Positions 8,958 through 17,896 of a DNA stretch of 64,000 nucleotides are shown one piece after another (the stretch's first letter is position 1; every line of letters starts with the position of its first letter). The DNA is taken from assembly GCF_900176255.2 (NCBI RefSeq), contig NZ_FXEG02000006.1:186001-250000 (forward strand). The letters run 5' to 3'. The notes beneath the pieces were generated by a model. That model was not told the DNA's origin and ran no database searches. It saw only the letters and a program-made list of their open reading frames with translations. The position numbers and the translations under genes are program-made. This DNA comes from Mycobacterium ahvazicum (GTDB taxonomy: Bacteria > Actinomycetota > Actinomycetes > Mycobacteriales > Mycobacteriaceae).

Positions 8958-9901
8958 TGGGTTCCGAGGAACTTGCGCGGCGCTTCCTGCACGTCAACCT
9001 CAATTGTTCCTCGCTGGACGCCACCGAGGGCCTCTATGTCGGGCGGCTGGGGCTCTCGGCGCGAATGCGCACCGATCCCAAAGTTCCGACCGACGGCAGC
9101 ATCCTCGGCATCGACGGCGACCAAACCTTCTGTGAGACCTCGTTTCTCTACGACTCACGAGGCGCCCGCGCCGGCTGTGCTTTGGAGGCCATCGAGTTTC
9201 ACAGCCCGGCGCTAAAACCCGACCCGAACAGCGACCCGACCCGTCCCGGCATCCGGTCGACGCTGCTGACCGTGGCCGATCTTGATGCAACCGTCACAGC
9301 GTTGCGCGCGGCCGGCATCACCGTGAGCGAGCCGGTCGACGGCCTGATTTCGGGCGCCAAGTCGGTTCTCGCACTCGACCCCGACGGCGCGGTCATCGAG
9401 CTCGCCCAAGCCCCAAGCGACAAGCCGGGGGCGGTGTTCGCCGGAATCCGCGTCGCCGCCATCGACGCGGTGGCCACCGGAGAATTCCTCACCGCGATCG
9501 GTTTTATTCAGGTCCAAACGCCGGCGCACGTCGAGGTCGCCGGCGATCAACTCGCGCCGGGCGGGTCACCCACTCCCGTCAAGTGCGCGGTGTCTCGCTA
9601 TGCACTCGCCGAGGACGCGCATCAGTTCACCCTGACCGTTGTGGAACATCCCGACACCCGTAACGCGGATCCGGTGCCGTGGGGCGGAAATCGCCAGGGG
9701 TTGTACCGGTGCGCGCTGCGGGTGGAAAACACCGAAGCCGCAATGTCTTTGGTTCCGGATTCCGTTGAGGTGATGGGTGATCCGGTGTGGTGTCCGTTGC
9801 CGGGGACGAAGATCGACGGGCTCTACATCTCGTTCCTGCGCTCACCCGACGGAGTGGTATTCGAATTCGTCGAGCGGCCGCTGAGCTTCTTTACACGATG
9901 A
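8957..9901 (+). CDS. VOC-superfamily (glyoxalase/extradiol dioxygenase fold) protein with two modules
   Basis: 314 residues. Two VOC halves are visible: residues about 10-155, opening with FLHVNLNCSSLDATEGLYV, and about 158-310, opening with FAGIRVAAIDAVATGEFLTAIGF. Each half has the repeat pattern that pairs to build a metal site. Families with this fold include extradiol dioxygenases, glyoxalase I and methylmalonyl-CoA epimerase; I cannot pick the reaction from sequence. GTG start overlaps the CoA-transferase stop by one base. In this operon a C-C bond-cleaving or epimerising step on a CoA ester is plausible (inference). Confidence 0.72.
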   Translation: MGSEELARRFLHVNLNCSSLDATEGLYVGRLGLSARMRTDPKVPTDGSILGIDGDQTFCETSFLYDSRGARAGCALEAIEFHSPALKPDPNSDPTRPGIRSTLLTVADLDATVTALRAAGITVSEPVDGLISGAKSVLALDPDGAVIELAQAPSDKPGAVFAGIRVAAIDAVATGEFLTAIGFIQVQTPAHVEVAGDQLAPGGSPTPVKCAVSRYALAEDAHQFTLTVVEHPDTRNADPVPWGGNRQGLYRCALRVENTEAAMSLVPDSVEVMGDPVWCPLPGTKIDGLYISFLRSPDGVVFEFVERPLSFFTR

Positions 9902-9912
9902 GTGGGTGACCG

Positions 9913-10701
9913 ATGGATCTGCAGATGACGGGGAAGGGCTACGTCGTCGTCGGCGGCACAGCCGGCATGGGCCTGGCCGCAGCGCGCGCGCTGGCCCGCG
10001 AGGGCGCGGCCGTCGTGCTGGTCGGGCGCGACGCCGACCGCGGCAAGAACGCCGCCCAAGAAGTCGCCGCCGCGGGTGCGGAGTCGGCACACGGACTGTC
10101 GTTCGATGTCAGCCAGCCCGGAGCGGCGGCAGCCGCCGTCGACGAAGCGGCCCGGATACTCGGCAGGCTCGACGGCATCGCCATCACGATGGGGACCGCC
10201 GGGATGATGCCCATCGACGCCGACGACGACGCCTGGGACACCGCGTTTCACGACGTTCTACTGGCGACCACCCGCAGTGTGCAGGCCGCGCTGCCGCACC
10301 TCGCCGTCAACGGGGGCGCGATCGTGACCACGGCCGCGTACTCGGCACGCTCGCCTCACGAGCCGCGGCTGCCGTATGCGAGCCTCAAGGCGGCCGTTGC
10401 GACGTTCACCCGCGGCATCGCACGTACGCACGGGAAATCGGGTATCCGCGCGAACAGCGTCGCCCCCGGTGCAGTGGAAACCGATGCGCTGCATGCCATT
10501 CGCGGATACGTTGCCGAAAGCAAAGGCTATCCCTACGACGAGGCCCTCGAGCGGGCGCTGGTGGAGGACTTCGGGTTCGACGCCGCGCTCGGTCGCCCCG
10601 GCCAGCCGGACGAGATCGGCGCGCTGATCGCCTTCTTGCTCTCGGATATCTGCGCTTTCGTCACGGGACAGACTATCTACGCCGATGGCGGGGCGCCGTA
10701 A
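9913..10701 (+). CDS. short-chain dehydrogenase/reductase
   Basis: 262 residues. The cofactor loop is GGTAGMG, a variant of TGxxxGxG, and the active-site Tyr and Lys are in YASLK. The C-terminal LLSDICAFVTGQTIYADGG block is typical of classical SDRs. Probably oxidises a hydroxyacyl-CoA or alcohol with NAD(P). Last gene of the 6256-10701 run, 11 bases after the VOC gene; its stop abuts the stop of the convergent SDR at 10702 with no room for a hairpin terminator. Confidence 0.9.
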   Translation: MDLQMTGKGYVVVGGTAGMGLAAARALAREGAAVVLVGRDADRGKNAAQEVAAAGAESAHGLSFDVSQPGAAAAAVDEAARILGRLDGIAITMGTAGMMPIDADDDAWDTAFHDVLLATTRSVQAALPHLAVNGGAIVTTAAYSARSPHEPRLPYASLKAAVATFTRGIARTHGKSGIRANSVAPGAVETDALHAIRGYVAESKGYPYDEALERALVEDFGFDAALGRPGQPDEIGALIAFLLSDICAFVTGQTIYADGGAP

Positions 10702-11613
10702 TCAGGCCGTCGGGAGCGGGCCGGCCAGTCCGCGGGGTGAGGTCCCGTAGAGCCAGCTGACGGCCTGCCCGATCTCCGAAAAGACTAGACCTGCACCGTC
10801 TTTGGCGTGGTAGGCGGCCGGCGCTTCGGTGAAGCCCTCGATGCGGGTCAGCTTGTCGCCGTTGATGCGCAGGATCTGCCCGGTCAGCCAGGACGACTGC
10901 GCGGACTGCAGCCAGGCCACCACGGCGGAGCTGCGGGCGGGATCCAGCGCGGGGTCGTCGGCGCGGCCACCGAACACCTCGGCCGTCATCCGCGACCTCG
11001 CCAGCGGGGAAATCGCGTTGACCGCAACACCGTAACGCTGCGCCTCCATCGCGGTAACGACCGTCAGGTTGGCGATCGCGGCCTTGGCCGCGCCATAGGC
11101 ACTCTGCCCGACATTGCCCCACAACCCCGCGCCGGAAACCGTGTTGACGATGTGGGCATCGATCGGGTTGCCTGCTTTAAACTGCGCACGCCAGTACTCG
11201 CAGGCATGTCGGGTGACCGCGAAGGTGCCTTTCAGATGTACCGCGATGACGGCGTCCCAATCGGCCTCGCTGGAGGCGGCGACCATGGAATCACGCAGGA
11301 TGCCGGCATTGTTCACTACGCCGGTGAGGGTACCGAAGGTGTCGACGGCGGTGGAGATCATGTGGGCGACGTCATCCCACGCCGACACCGAACCCGTATG
11401 TGCGACGGCCTTGCCGCCGGCCGCCTCGATTTCGGCGACAACGTCGGCCGCGGGGCCTTCCCCGTTGCCGCTTGAGCCATCCCTGCCGACGCCTGGATCG
11501 TTCACAACGACGGCTGCGCCCTGCTTGGCCAACTCGAGGCAGTGGGCTCGGCCGATTCCCCGGCCGCCGCCCGTCACCAAAACGACCTTGCCGGTCAGCG
11601 GACCTTCAGGCAT
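10702..11613 (-). CDS. short-chain dehydrogenase (HSD17B4-like 3-hydroxyacyl-CoA dehydrogenase type)
   Basis: 303 residues. TGGGRGIGRAHCLELAKQGAAVVVNDPG at the N-terminus, Asn-Asn-Ala-Gly, and Tyr-Lys in SAYGAAK place it among the SDRs related to the dehydrogenase unit of peroxisomal multifunctional enzyme type 2, which oxidise (3R)-hydroxyacyl-CoA. It ends a six-gene minus-strand operon (19051 to 10702) that also has a P450, ligase, fused ACAD and CoA-transferase; gap to the preceding gene is 15 bases. The assignment of substrate is inference from that context. Confidence 0.9.
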   Translation of the reverse strand: MPEGPLTGKVVLVTGGGRGIGRAHCLELAKQGAAVVVNDPGVGRDGSSGNGEGPAADVVAEIEAAGGKAVAHTGSVSAWDDVAHMISTAVDTFGTLTGVVNNAGILRDSMVAASSEADWDAVIAVHLKGTFAVTRHACEYWRAQFKAGNPIDAHIVNTVSGAGLWGNVGQSAYGAAKAAIANLTVVTAMEAQRYGVAVNAISPLARSRMTAEVFGGRADDPALDPARSSAVVAWLQSAQSSWLTGQILRINGDKLTRIEGFTEAPAAYHAKDGAGLVFSEIGQAVSWLYGTSPRGLAGPLPTA

Positions 11614-11628
11614 TGCTCGTTATCCCCT

Positions 11629-12822
11629 TCACTTCGAGAACAATTCGGTGATGAGTTGCCGGCGTTGCGACCAGTCTGCTGCGCGCAGGTCGACGTATCC
11701 GGACTCGGTGACGATCACGTCCACGTCGTGGGCGGGCGTGGAGGCGGGACGGCTGAGCTGCTCGACGAGCGGTGAGCGCCCGTTGTTCCTCGTAGGAACG
11801 GCAATGATCGACAGTCCGCCGCTGCTCATTCGGGCGGCCGCGCAATAGTCGGGATGCCCACCGATGCCACCGAACACCTTGTCGCCCAAGCCCTCGACGT
11901 TGATCTGCCCGTACGGGTCGATCTCGATGGCGGTGTTCACTGCGACCAGCGGTGACCCGCGGGACAGCCGGGTGAGGTCGTGGGTGTAGTCGAGCCCGCG
12001 CAGGATCCGGCGCCCGTCGGCCCAGTCGTAGAGCGCGTCGCTGCCCAGGAGATACGTCGCCGACGGTGTACCCACCAGCAGGCCGCGGTTGTCGAGGTCG
12101 ACGACGGCGTCGGTGAGTAACCCGGTGTCGATGTGCAACGGCACCTGTGTCCGGCGCAGCAGCGCGGTGCCGAGCTGGCCTGGGCCGTACTGGATCCGGG
12201 CATCTTCGGGGAGCAACTGCAGTACCGCGTCGGCGAGCGCGTCGTGCATCGGCTCGGGGTCGCGGTGCGGTACTCGCAGCGGTCCGGCCGCGACCGTGCC
12301 GAGCACCTCGACGCTCGACGGATCGAGTGCAGGCCCGGCATCCGCTGCCGGGGCCGCGAAGTCGACCATCGCCAACGTCGTGGTGCCACGGTCAACCAGC
12401 GCCCGCTGCCAGGACACTTCGGTGCCGAACTGCAACGAACCATCGCGACGTACCAGCCGGGTCAGCAGCACATCGGGTTGCAGGACGTCGGTCAGCAGCG
12501 CGGGTATCGCGGCCAGCCGCGTCGGTGTGAATCGCCCCTTCGAGCTGCGCAATAGGTCGCGCACGCCCCAACCGGGCATCAACGCAACGACTTCGGCGAA
12601 CGCGTCCGCGTCGAGGCCGTCGATCGGGGCGGGCAGCCAGCCCAGTATCAGGCGCACCGAGCCCACCTCGCCAGCGGCGGCGCTCAGCGCCGCCCCGACC
12701 GACCCGCCGTCGTCGAGGCAGCGCAGCGCGCCCACCCCGTCGCCGAGGGCCACTGTCATTCCGGGGCGCAGCGCGGCGCGCAGCGCTGCGGCGAACTCAG
12801 TTGTGGTTAAAGCTGTTGTCAT
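11629..12822 (-). CDS. acetyl-CoA hydrolase/4-hydroxybutyrate CoA-transferase family protein
   Basis: 397 residues. The C-terminal half carries the family I CoA-transferase signature: IEIDPYGQINVEGLG, with the Glu expected to form the covalent glutamyl-CoA intermediate, then GGIGGHPDYCAAARMSSGG and a VTESGYVDLR tail. It may transfer CoA to a pathway acid or hydrolyse a CoA ester. ATG overlaps the stop of the fused ACAD by 4 bases, so the two are made together. Shorter than the roughly 430-500 residue textbook members, mainly at the N-terminus. Confidence 0.83.
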   Translation of the reverse strand: MTTALTTTEFAAALRAALRPGMTVALGDGVGALRCLDDGGSVGAALSAAAGEVGSVRLILGWLPAPIDGLDADAFAEVVALMPGWGVRDLLRSSKGRFTPTRLAAIPALLTDVLQPDVLLTRLVRRDGSLQFGTEVSWQRALVDRGTTTLAMVDFAAPAADAGPALDPSSVEVLGTVAAGPLRVPHRDPEPMHDALADAVLQLLPEDARIQYGPGQLGTALLRRTQVPLHIDTGLLTDAVVDLDNRGLLVGTPSATYLLGSDALYDWADGRRILRGLDYTHDLTRLSRGSPLVAVNTAIEIDPYGQINVEGLGDKVFGGIGGHPDYCAAARMSSGGLSIIAVPTRNNGRSPLVEQLSRPASTPAHDVDVIVTESGYVDLRAADWSQRRQLITELFSK

Positions 12823-15137
12823 CGAGGCTCTTTGGGAAGCCCGAGCACCCGCTCACCGAGGATGTTGCGCTGAATCTCGCTGGTGCCGCCCAGGATCGTC
12901 TGCGCCCGCCCGACCAGCATGTGATGCACCAGCCCGTCGTCCGCGGGGTCGGTGCACGCGTCGGTGCCCAGCACTTCGGTGGCCATGTCCCCGAGGTCCT
13001 GGTCGGTTTCCGAGGTCATCAACTTCAGCACCGAGAAGGCCGGCGACGTGAGGTCGCCGGAGTCGATGGCGCGCTGCCAGGTGTAGCGCAGCAGCCACAT
13101 TCGGGCCCACAGCCGGGTCATCGACCTGGACACCACGGGGTCGAGCAAGTCGCGGTCGCGGGCGGCGTCGACCATGCGTTCGTGTAGGCGGAACATGGAG
13201 ACCGCTTGCGAACCCAATGTCAGGCGCTCACGCCCCAGCGTCACCATCGCCACGGTCCAGCCCTGACCGACGTCACCGATCAGGGCGTCGTCGTCGAGCT
13301 CGGCGCCGTCGAAGAAGACTTCGTTGAACTTGCTCTCGCCGTCCATCTGGGTCAGCGGGCGGACCGTGACACCCGAGGTATCCATGGGTACGACGAACAT
13401 CGACAAGTCACGGTGCTTTTCTGGACCCGTGCGGGCGAGCAGCAGCCCGAATCGGGCCGAGGCGGCCGCCGAACTCCACACCTTCTGGCCATCGATCCGC
13501 CAACCGGTCGTGGTGCGTTCGGCCCGGGTGCGAACGCCGGCGAGGTCTGATCCGGCGCCCGGTTCGGAGAACAACTGACACCAGACGTCGTCGCCCAACC
13601 GGATCGGCTCCAGGTAGCGGTCTTTCTGTTCCTGGCTGCCGAACTTGATCAGCACCGGACCGACCAGGTCGGCGCCGGTGATGTTGAGCTGGCGGGGCAC
13701 GTCGGCGCGTGCGCACTCCTCGGCGAACACCGCCTGGTACGCCACCGTCGCTGCGGCACCGCCGAACTCGCGCGGCCAGTGCAGGCACGCGTAGCCGTGG
13801 TCGGCCAGGTAGCGGTGCCAGATTCGGCCGGGCCCGACATCATCCGCGGTGGGCGTGGGCCCGTAGTTCCGCAAACCGGCCGGCCTCGGTGCGCTGTGCA
13901 GAAACGAGCGGATCTCCGCGCGTAAGGCGTCGACGTCGTTGGGTTCTTTCGTCACTTGTGGCGAAGCCGGCAGCTGAGTCGACGGCTCCAGCGTCGATAA
14001 CCTGTCCCAGTGCTGGGCCGGGGTGCCGAGTATCACCTCGTCCGTGCGGGCGCGCCGGAAGTACAGGTGTGCGGAATCCTCCCAGGTAAAGCCGATGCCG
14101 CCGTGAATCTGGACGTTTGCCTTGGTCGCGTTGCGCAGCGCCTCTGAGCAGACCGCCTTGGCCATGCTCGCCCGCCAGCCCGCTTCGGCGGCGGCAGCGG
14201 AGTCCGGATCGTCGAGAGCCTCCAGGGCCGCCTGTGATGCCGAGCGCGCCCACTCGAGATCGACGAGCATGTCGGCGCACTTGTGCTTGATGGCCTGAAA
14301 GCTGCCGATCTGCCGTCCGAACTGCTCACGCGTGCGGGCATAGTCGGTGGCGATCTCGAGCACCCGCTCGCAGGCGCCGATCTGTTCGGCCGACAGCACC
14401 GCCAGCGCGATGTCGACGTTGCGCTCGACGACGTCGCCCAGGGGTGCGTCGCCGGATAGCCGCAGTGCCGGCGCCGAGCTGAGCGTGATGGTGGCCATCG
14501 GCCTGGTGTGGTCAAGCACGCGTTCGGCCTTCGCGACGACGCTGTCGATAGTCGGGTCGAGCAGGAACACCGCCGGCTCGCCATCTTCGTCGATGGCGAC
14601 CACGACGAGGTCGTCTGCAACGGAACCGCCCAGCACGTGGCGCACCGTGCCGTCGAGGTTCCAATCATCCCCGGCGCGCGTAGCGCTCAGCGTCACCGCG
14701 GACGGTCGCCACAACCCGCCGTCGCCGGTAAGGGCGGCGGCAGCGGTGCGGCGACCTTCGATGAGCCCGGTGAGTCGCTTATCGGCATCCGGGTCGCGCT
14801 CGGTCAAGTCGAGCAGCAGGCCGGTGGCCAGCACCGTGGAGCTGACGAATGGCACCGGGGCCAGCGCGCGACCGAGTTCGTGGGCGACCACGCCCAGCGC
14901 GGACGCGCCGTAACCGGCGCCGCCCAGGTGTTCAGGCAGCGCGATGGCGGCTATCCCCACCTGGTTGCACAGCACGTCCCACAGCACCGTGTCGAAGCCG
15001 GAACGTCCGGCTACGCCGCCCCGGTCGACCTCGCCGTATGCAACCGCGCGCACTCGTTCCTCGGATGCCAGTCGCTCACAGGCGGAACGCACCGACTGCG
15101 CGAGTTCCTGACGTTCGTCAGCGGACAACGTCGTCAT
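12819..15137 (-). CDS. fused two-domain acyl-CoA dehydrogenase, order beta-alpha
   Basis: 772 residues in two ACAD halves. Residues 1-385 are beta-type, ending in IHGGIGFTWEDSAHL (344-358); a Pro/Ser/Thr linker follows (about 386-402); residues 403-772 are alpha-type with SEPGAGSDLAG (524-534), candidate catalytic Glu636 in GRERL, and the terminal GGTSEIQRN block. This is a one-chain version of heteromeric FadE pairs such as ChsE1-ChsE2; a fused enzyme, FadE34 (ChsE3), is known from M. tuberculosis. The true start is the ATG at 15137 overlapping the ligase stop (15134); the frame is open further upstream but only over the ligase. The other fusion in this window (35776) has the halves in reverse order. 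Confidence 0.93.
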   Translation of the reverse strand: MTTLSADERQELAQSVRSACERLASEERVRAVAYGEVDRGGVAGRSGFDTVLWDVLCNQVGIAAIALPEHLGGAGYGASALGVVAHELGRALAPVPFVSSTVLATGLLLDLTERDPDADKRLTGLIEGRRTAAAALTGDGGLWRPSAVTLSATRAGDDWNLDGTVRHVLGGSVADDLVVVAIDEDGEPAVFLLDPTIDSVVAKAERVLDHTRPMATITLSSAPALRLSGDAPLGDVVERNVDIALAVLSAEQIGACERVLEIATDYARTREQFGRQIGSFQAIKHKCADMLVDLEWARSASQAALEALDDPDSAAAAEAGWRASMAKAVCSEALRNATKANVQIHGGIGFTWEDSAHLYFRRARTDEVILGTPAQHWDRLSTLEPSTQLPASPQVTKEPNDVDALRAEIRSFLHSAPRPAGLRNYGPTPTADDVGPGRIWHRYLADHGYACLHWPREFGGAAATVAYQAVFAEECARADVPRQLNITGADLVGPVLIKFGSQEQKDRYLEPIRLGDDVWCQLFSEPGAGSDLAGVRTRAERTTTGWRIDGQKVWSSAAASARFGLLLARTGPEKHRDLSMFVVPMDTSGVTVRPLTQMDGESKFNEVFFDGAELDDDALIGDVGQGWTVAMVTLGRERLTLGSQAVSMFRLHERMVDAARDRDLLDPVVSRSMTRLWARMWLLRYTWQRAIDSGDLTSPAFSVLKLMTSETDQDLGDMATEVLGTDACTDPADDGLVHHMLVGRAQTILGGTSEIQRNILGERVLGLPKEPR

Positions 15138-16624
15138 CGGGTTCCTCCTGCGATCTGCCGGGCCAGCTCGGACTTGGCGACCTTGCCGAGCCCCGTCAGC
15201 GGGAACTCGTCGACGAGGACGAGCCGCTCGGGCCACTTCTGCTTCATCAGCCCGCGTTCGTCGAGGAACGTGCAGAGTTCGTCGAGGGTGACGTCGCGAT
15301 GGCGTGGCGAACGACGCACGACCGCGCACACCAGCTCACCGCGCAGTTCGTCGGGCTGGCCGAGGACGGCGATTTCGTCGACCAGGGGGTGGGCCAGCAG
15401 TTCGTTCTCGATCTCGTCGGGGGCGACGTTCTCGCCCTTGCGAATGATCAAATCCTTGGTGCGACCGGTGACCACGATGCGGCCGTCCGGGCGAAGGTGG
15501 CCCCGGTCGCCGCTGCGGAACCACCCGTCCGCGGTGATCGCGTCGGCCCACTGGTCGTGCTGCAGATATCCCGGTGTCAGGTTGTCGCCGCGCAGCTCGA
15601 TCTCGCCGTTCGCTGCGATCCGCACCTGCGATCCGGGGATGGGCCGACCCGCGCTGTTGGCCAGTTGTTCGTCGGTGTCGGTGGCCTCGCTGACGCAGAT
15701 CATCGGCGCCTCGGTCATTCCGTAGGCATGCACGACCGGAACGCGTAGGTGTTCACGCACCTGTCTGTGCACCTCGGGCGGACACGCGGCACCCCCGCCG
15801 ATCAGCATCCGCAGCGACGGCATCAACAATTCCGTTGTGGGCGCAGCCATTTGGGCGGCCAGCAGCATCTGGTAGAAGGCGGTGCTCGCTCCGGTCACCG
15901 TCACCTGGCGTTCCGCGAGCACCCGGGGCAGGTCGGCTGCGGAAACCTTGGGGATGAGCACCACCGGAAAGTCGCCGAACAAAGCGGTGGCGAGGTAGAC
16001 CATGCCGCCGATGTGGGCGATGGGGAACGCGATGGTGCCGACTTCCCGCGGATGACTGCCCACACCGAGATGAGCGACATAACCGCGGGCCGCGCTGAGC
16101 AACGTGCCGTCGGTGTGGCGCACGGCTTTCGGGCGCCCGGTGGTACCCGACGTGAAGTACACCCAGCGCGGCTCCGCTGCGCCGTGGGGCGCTTCATACG
16201 CGGCGCTCGCGGCCGGCGACGTCTGGAGCCGGCGGACAAGGTCGGCAGGGACCGTGATTGTCGGTAGCCCGGGCGCCGCATTGGCGGCCGTCGACTCGTC
16301 GACCAGCAGGATGTCCGCGCGCGCGACGTCGACCGCCGCGCACACCTCGCGGCACCGGTATAGGTGCAATACCGGGGCCTGCGTAACGGGCATGCGGGCA
16401 AGGGCCAGCATCACCACCGCGGCGTTGACGTGTGAGGGCAGCTGCCAGGCGACCGTCATGCCGGGGCGCACACCGGCATCTGCCAACCATCCCGCGGCGG
16501 CCGACGCGAGCCCGGCTACCTGCGAGATGGTGAGTGTCTCGCCTTCGACGTCGCGCAGCAGCGGACGATCCGGTCGGCTGGCGGCGCACTCATCCAGCAG
16601 CCCGGCGATGGTGCCAGCCGTCAC
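15134..16624 (-). CDS. acyl-CoA synthetase (FadD, ANL superfamily)
   Basis: 496 residues. The ATP-binding P-loop is YFTSGTTGRPK (156-166), followed by YGMTEAP, the adenylate-binding SGDRGHLRPDGRI and the hinge region GRTKDLIIRKGENV. The C-terminal catalytic Lys is in GLGKVAK. It activates a carboxylic acid to acyl-AMP and then acyl-CoA. GTG start, 25 bases after the P450 stop, so the P450 product is a likely substrate precursor; 4-base overlap with the fused ACAD downstream suggests direct hand-off of the acyl-CoA (inference). Confidence 0.93.
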   Translation of the reverse strand: MTAGTIAGLLDECAASRPDRPLLRDVEGETLTISQVAGLASAAAGWLADAGVRPGMTVAWQLPSHVNAAVVMLALARMPVTQAPVLHLYRCREVCAAVDVARADILLVDESTAANAAPGLPTITVPADLVRRLQTSPAASAAYEAPHGAAEPRWVYFTSGTTGRPKAVRHTDGTLLSAARGYVAHLGVGSHPREVGTIAFPIAHIGGMVYLATALFGDFPVVLIPKVSAADLPRVLAERQVTVTGASTAFYQMLLAAQMAAPTTELLMPSLRMLIGGGAACPPEVHRQVREHLRVPVVHAYGMTEAPMICVSEATDTDEQLANSAGRPIPGSQVRIAANGEIELRGDNLTPGYLQHDQWADAITADGWFRSGDRGHLRPDGRIVVTGRTKDLIIRKGENVAPDEIENELLAHPLVDEIAVLGQPDELRGELVCAVVRRSPRHRDVTLDELCTFLDERGLMKQKWPERLVLVDEFPLTGLGKVAKSELARQIAGGTR

Positions 16625-16649
16625 CGTGTTCTCCCGTCCCGGCCGGCCG

Positions 16650-17870
16650 TCAACCCACCCGCGGTCCGGGCGTGAAACGGACCGGCAGTTCGCGCACGGC
16701 GTACACCTCGCCCGCGTCCTCGAACAGTTTCGGATTACCGGCCAACTCGAAGTCGGGTAGCCGCTTGAGTACCTGGGTGATCATCACGTCGAACATCAGC
16801 TTGGCATAGTGCGAACCCAGGCAGCGGTGCATGCCCACACCGAAAGCCATGTGCTTCTTGGCATTTGGGCGATCGAGGTCGAGCTCGTCAGGGTTCTCGA
16901 ACATTGCGGGGTCTCGGTTGGCCGCAGCCCACATCAGGATCGCCCGGTCGCCCTGGCATAGCCGTTGGCCGTGAAAGTCGGCGTCGCGCGAGACAGTGCG
17001 CGCCAAACCGAGCGTCGGCGTGTACAGGCGCAGCAGCTCATCGGTGGACTTCTTCACCAGGCTCGGATCGGCGGTGAACTTGGCCCGCAGCTCGGCGTCC
17101 TTGCACAGCCGCAACAGCACATTGCCGGTGAAGCCACTGGTGGTGTCCATGCCACCGAGCATCATCAGCACCGTGTACATGGTGACCTGACCGTCGTCCA
17201 GCGGTTCGCCGTTCAGCGTTCCGCGCAGGATGTCACTGAACAGGTCATCGCCGAGCCCTTCGGCGCGCCGCTGCTCCATGTGCTTGACGATCTCGCCGAA
17301 CATCTCCATCCCCGCGATTCCGGCCTTCTCCGGGTCGTGAGCACGGTCGTGCACGGTGGTGTGCACCCAGCCGACCCAGTCCATGAACCGCGACTCGTCA
17401 AAGTTCAACAGCCGCAGGATCAACCGCGCCGGCAGCGGCGTCGTCAGCTCACCGACCAGGTCGCACTCACCGCGCTCGATGAAGGCATCGATCGCCTCAT
17501 TGGTCATCTCGATGGCGGACTCACGGAATCGCTCCGCCGAACCCGGGGAGAATCGCTTGAGGGTGACCTCGCGCAACTCCTGCGTCTCGGGAGGATCCGA
17601 CTCGATCGGCAGGATCGGCAATGGCAGCTCACTGGCCGGCACCCCCACCGACGGATAGGAGTTGAACAGGTCGTCGTCGCGGGCCGCTTCGAAGACCGAT
17701 GCGTAGTCGACCAACGCCCAGAAGCCTTCGTAGTGATCGGAATATGCTACCGGACAGCCCGATTCGCGCATCTCACGGAACCGGCCATACGGGTCCTCGC
17801 GGAACTCGGGTGAGTGGTGGTCGAGGTCGACCTCGGCCCGCGGGCGCGACTCCGCCTGGGTGTCGGTCAT
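16650..17870 (-). CDS. cytochrome P450
   Basis: 406 residues, bacterial class I type with no membrane anchor. Oxygen-binding helix I GGMDTT (239-244), E278-LL-R281 of helix K, and heme-ligand Cys350 in FGVGMHRCLG are all present. It hydroxylates a substrate using electrons from a ferredoxin; none is adjacent, and the only ferredoxin gene here is at 35506. It is the second gene of the 19051-10702 operon, between a thiolase-like protein and an acyl-CoA synthetase. The arrangement resembles mycobacterial sterol and terpenoid clusters, but CYP family cannot be assigned by eye. Confidence 0.95.
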   Translation of the reverse strand: MTDTQAESRPRAEVDLDHHSPEFREDPYGRFREMRESGCPVAYSDHYEGFWALVDYASVFEAARDDDLFNSYPSVGVPASELPLPILPIESDPPETQELREVTLKRFSPGSAERFRESAIEMTNEAIDAFIERGECDLVGELTTPLPARLILRLLNFDESRFMDWVGWVHTTVHDRAHDPEKAGIAGMEMFGEIVKHMEQRRAEGLGDDLFSDILRGTLNGEPLDDGQVTMYTVLMMLGGMDTTSGFTGNVLLRLCKDAELRAKFTADPSLVKKSTDELLRLYTPTLGLARTVSRDADFHGQRLCQGDRAILMWAAANRDPAMFENPDELDLDRPNAKKHMAFGVGMHRCLGSHYAKLMFDVMITQVLKRLPDFELAGNPKLFEDAGEVYAVRELPVRFTPGPRVG

Positions 17871-17896
17871 CGGCAGTACTCCCTTCGGGATGGCGG

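Noticed and set aside
15138..15329. N-terminal extension of the fused ACAD at 12819
   Set aside because: The frame is open but lies wholly within the ligase gene and is Arg-rich; ATG 15137 overlaps the ligase stop in the ATGA pattern used across this region.
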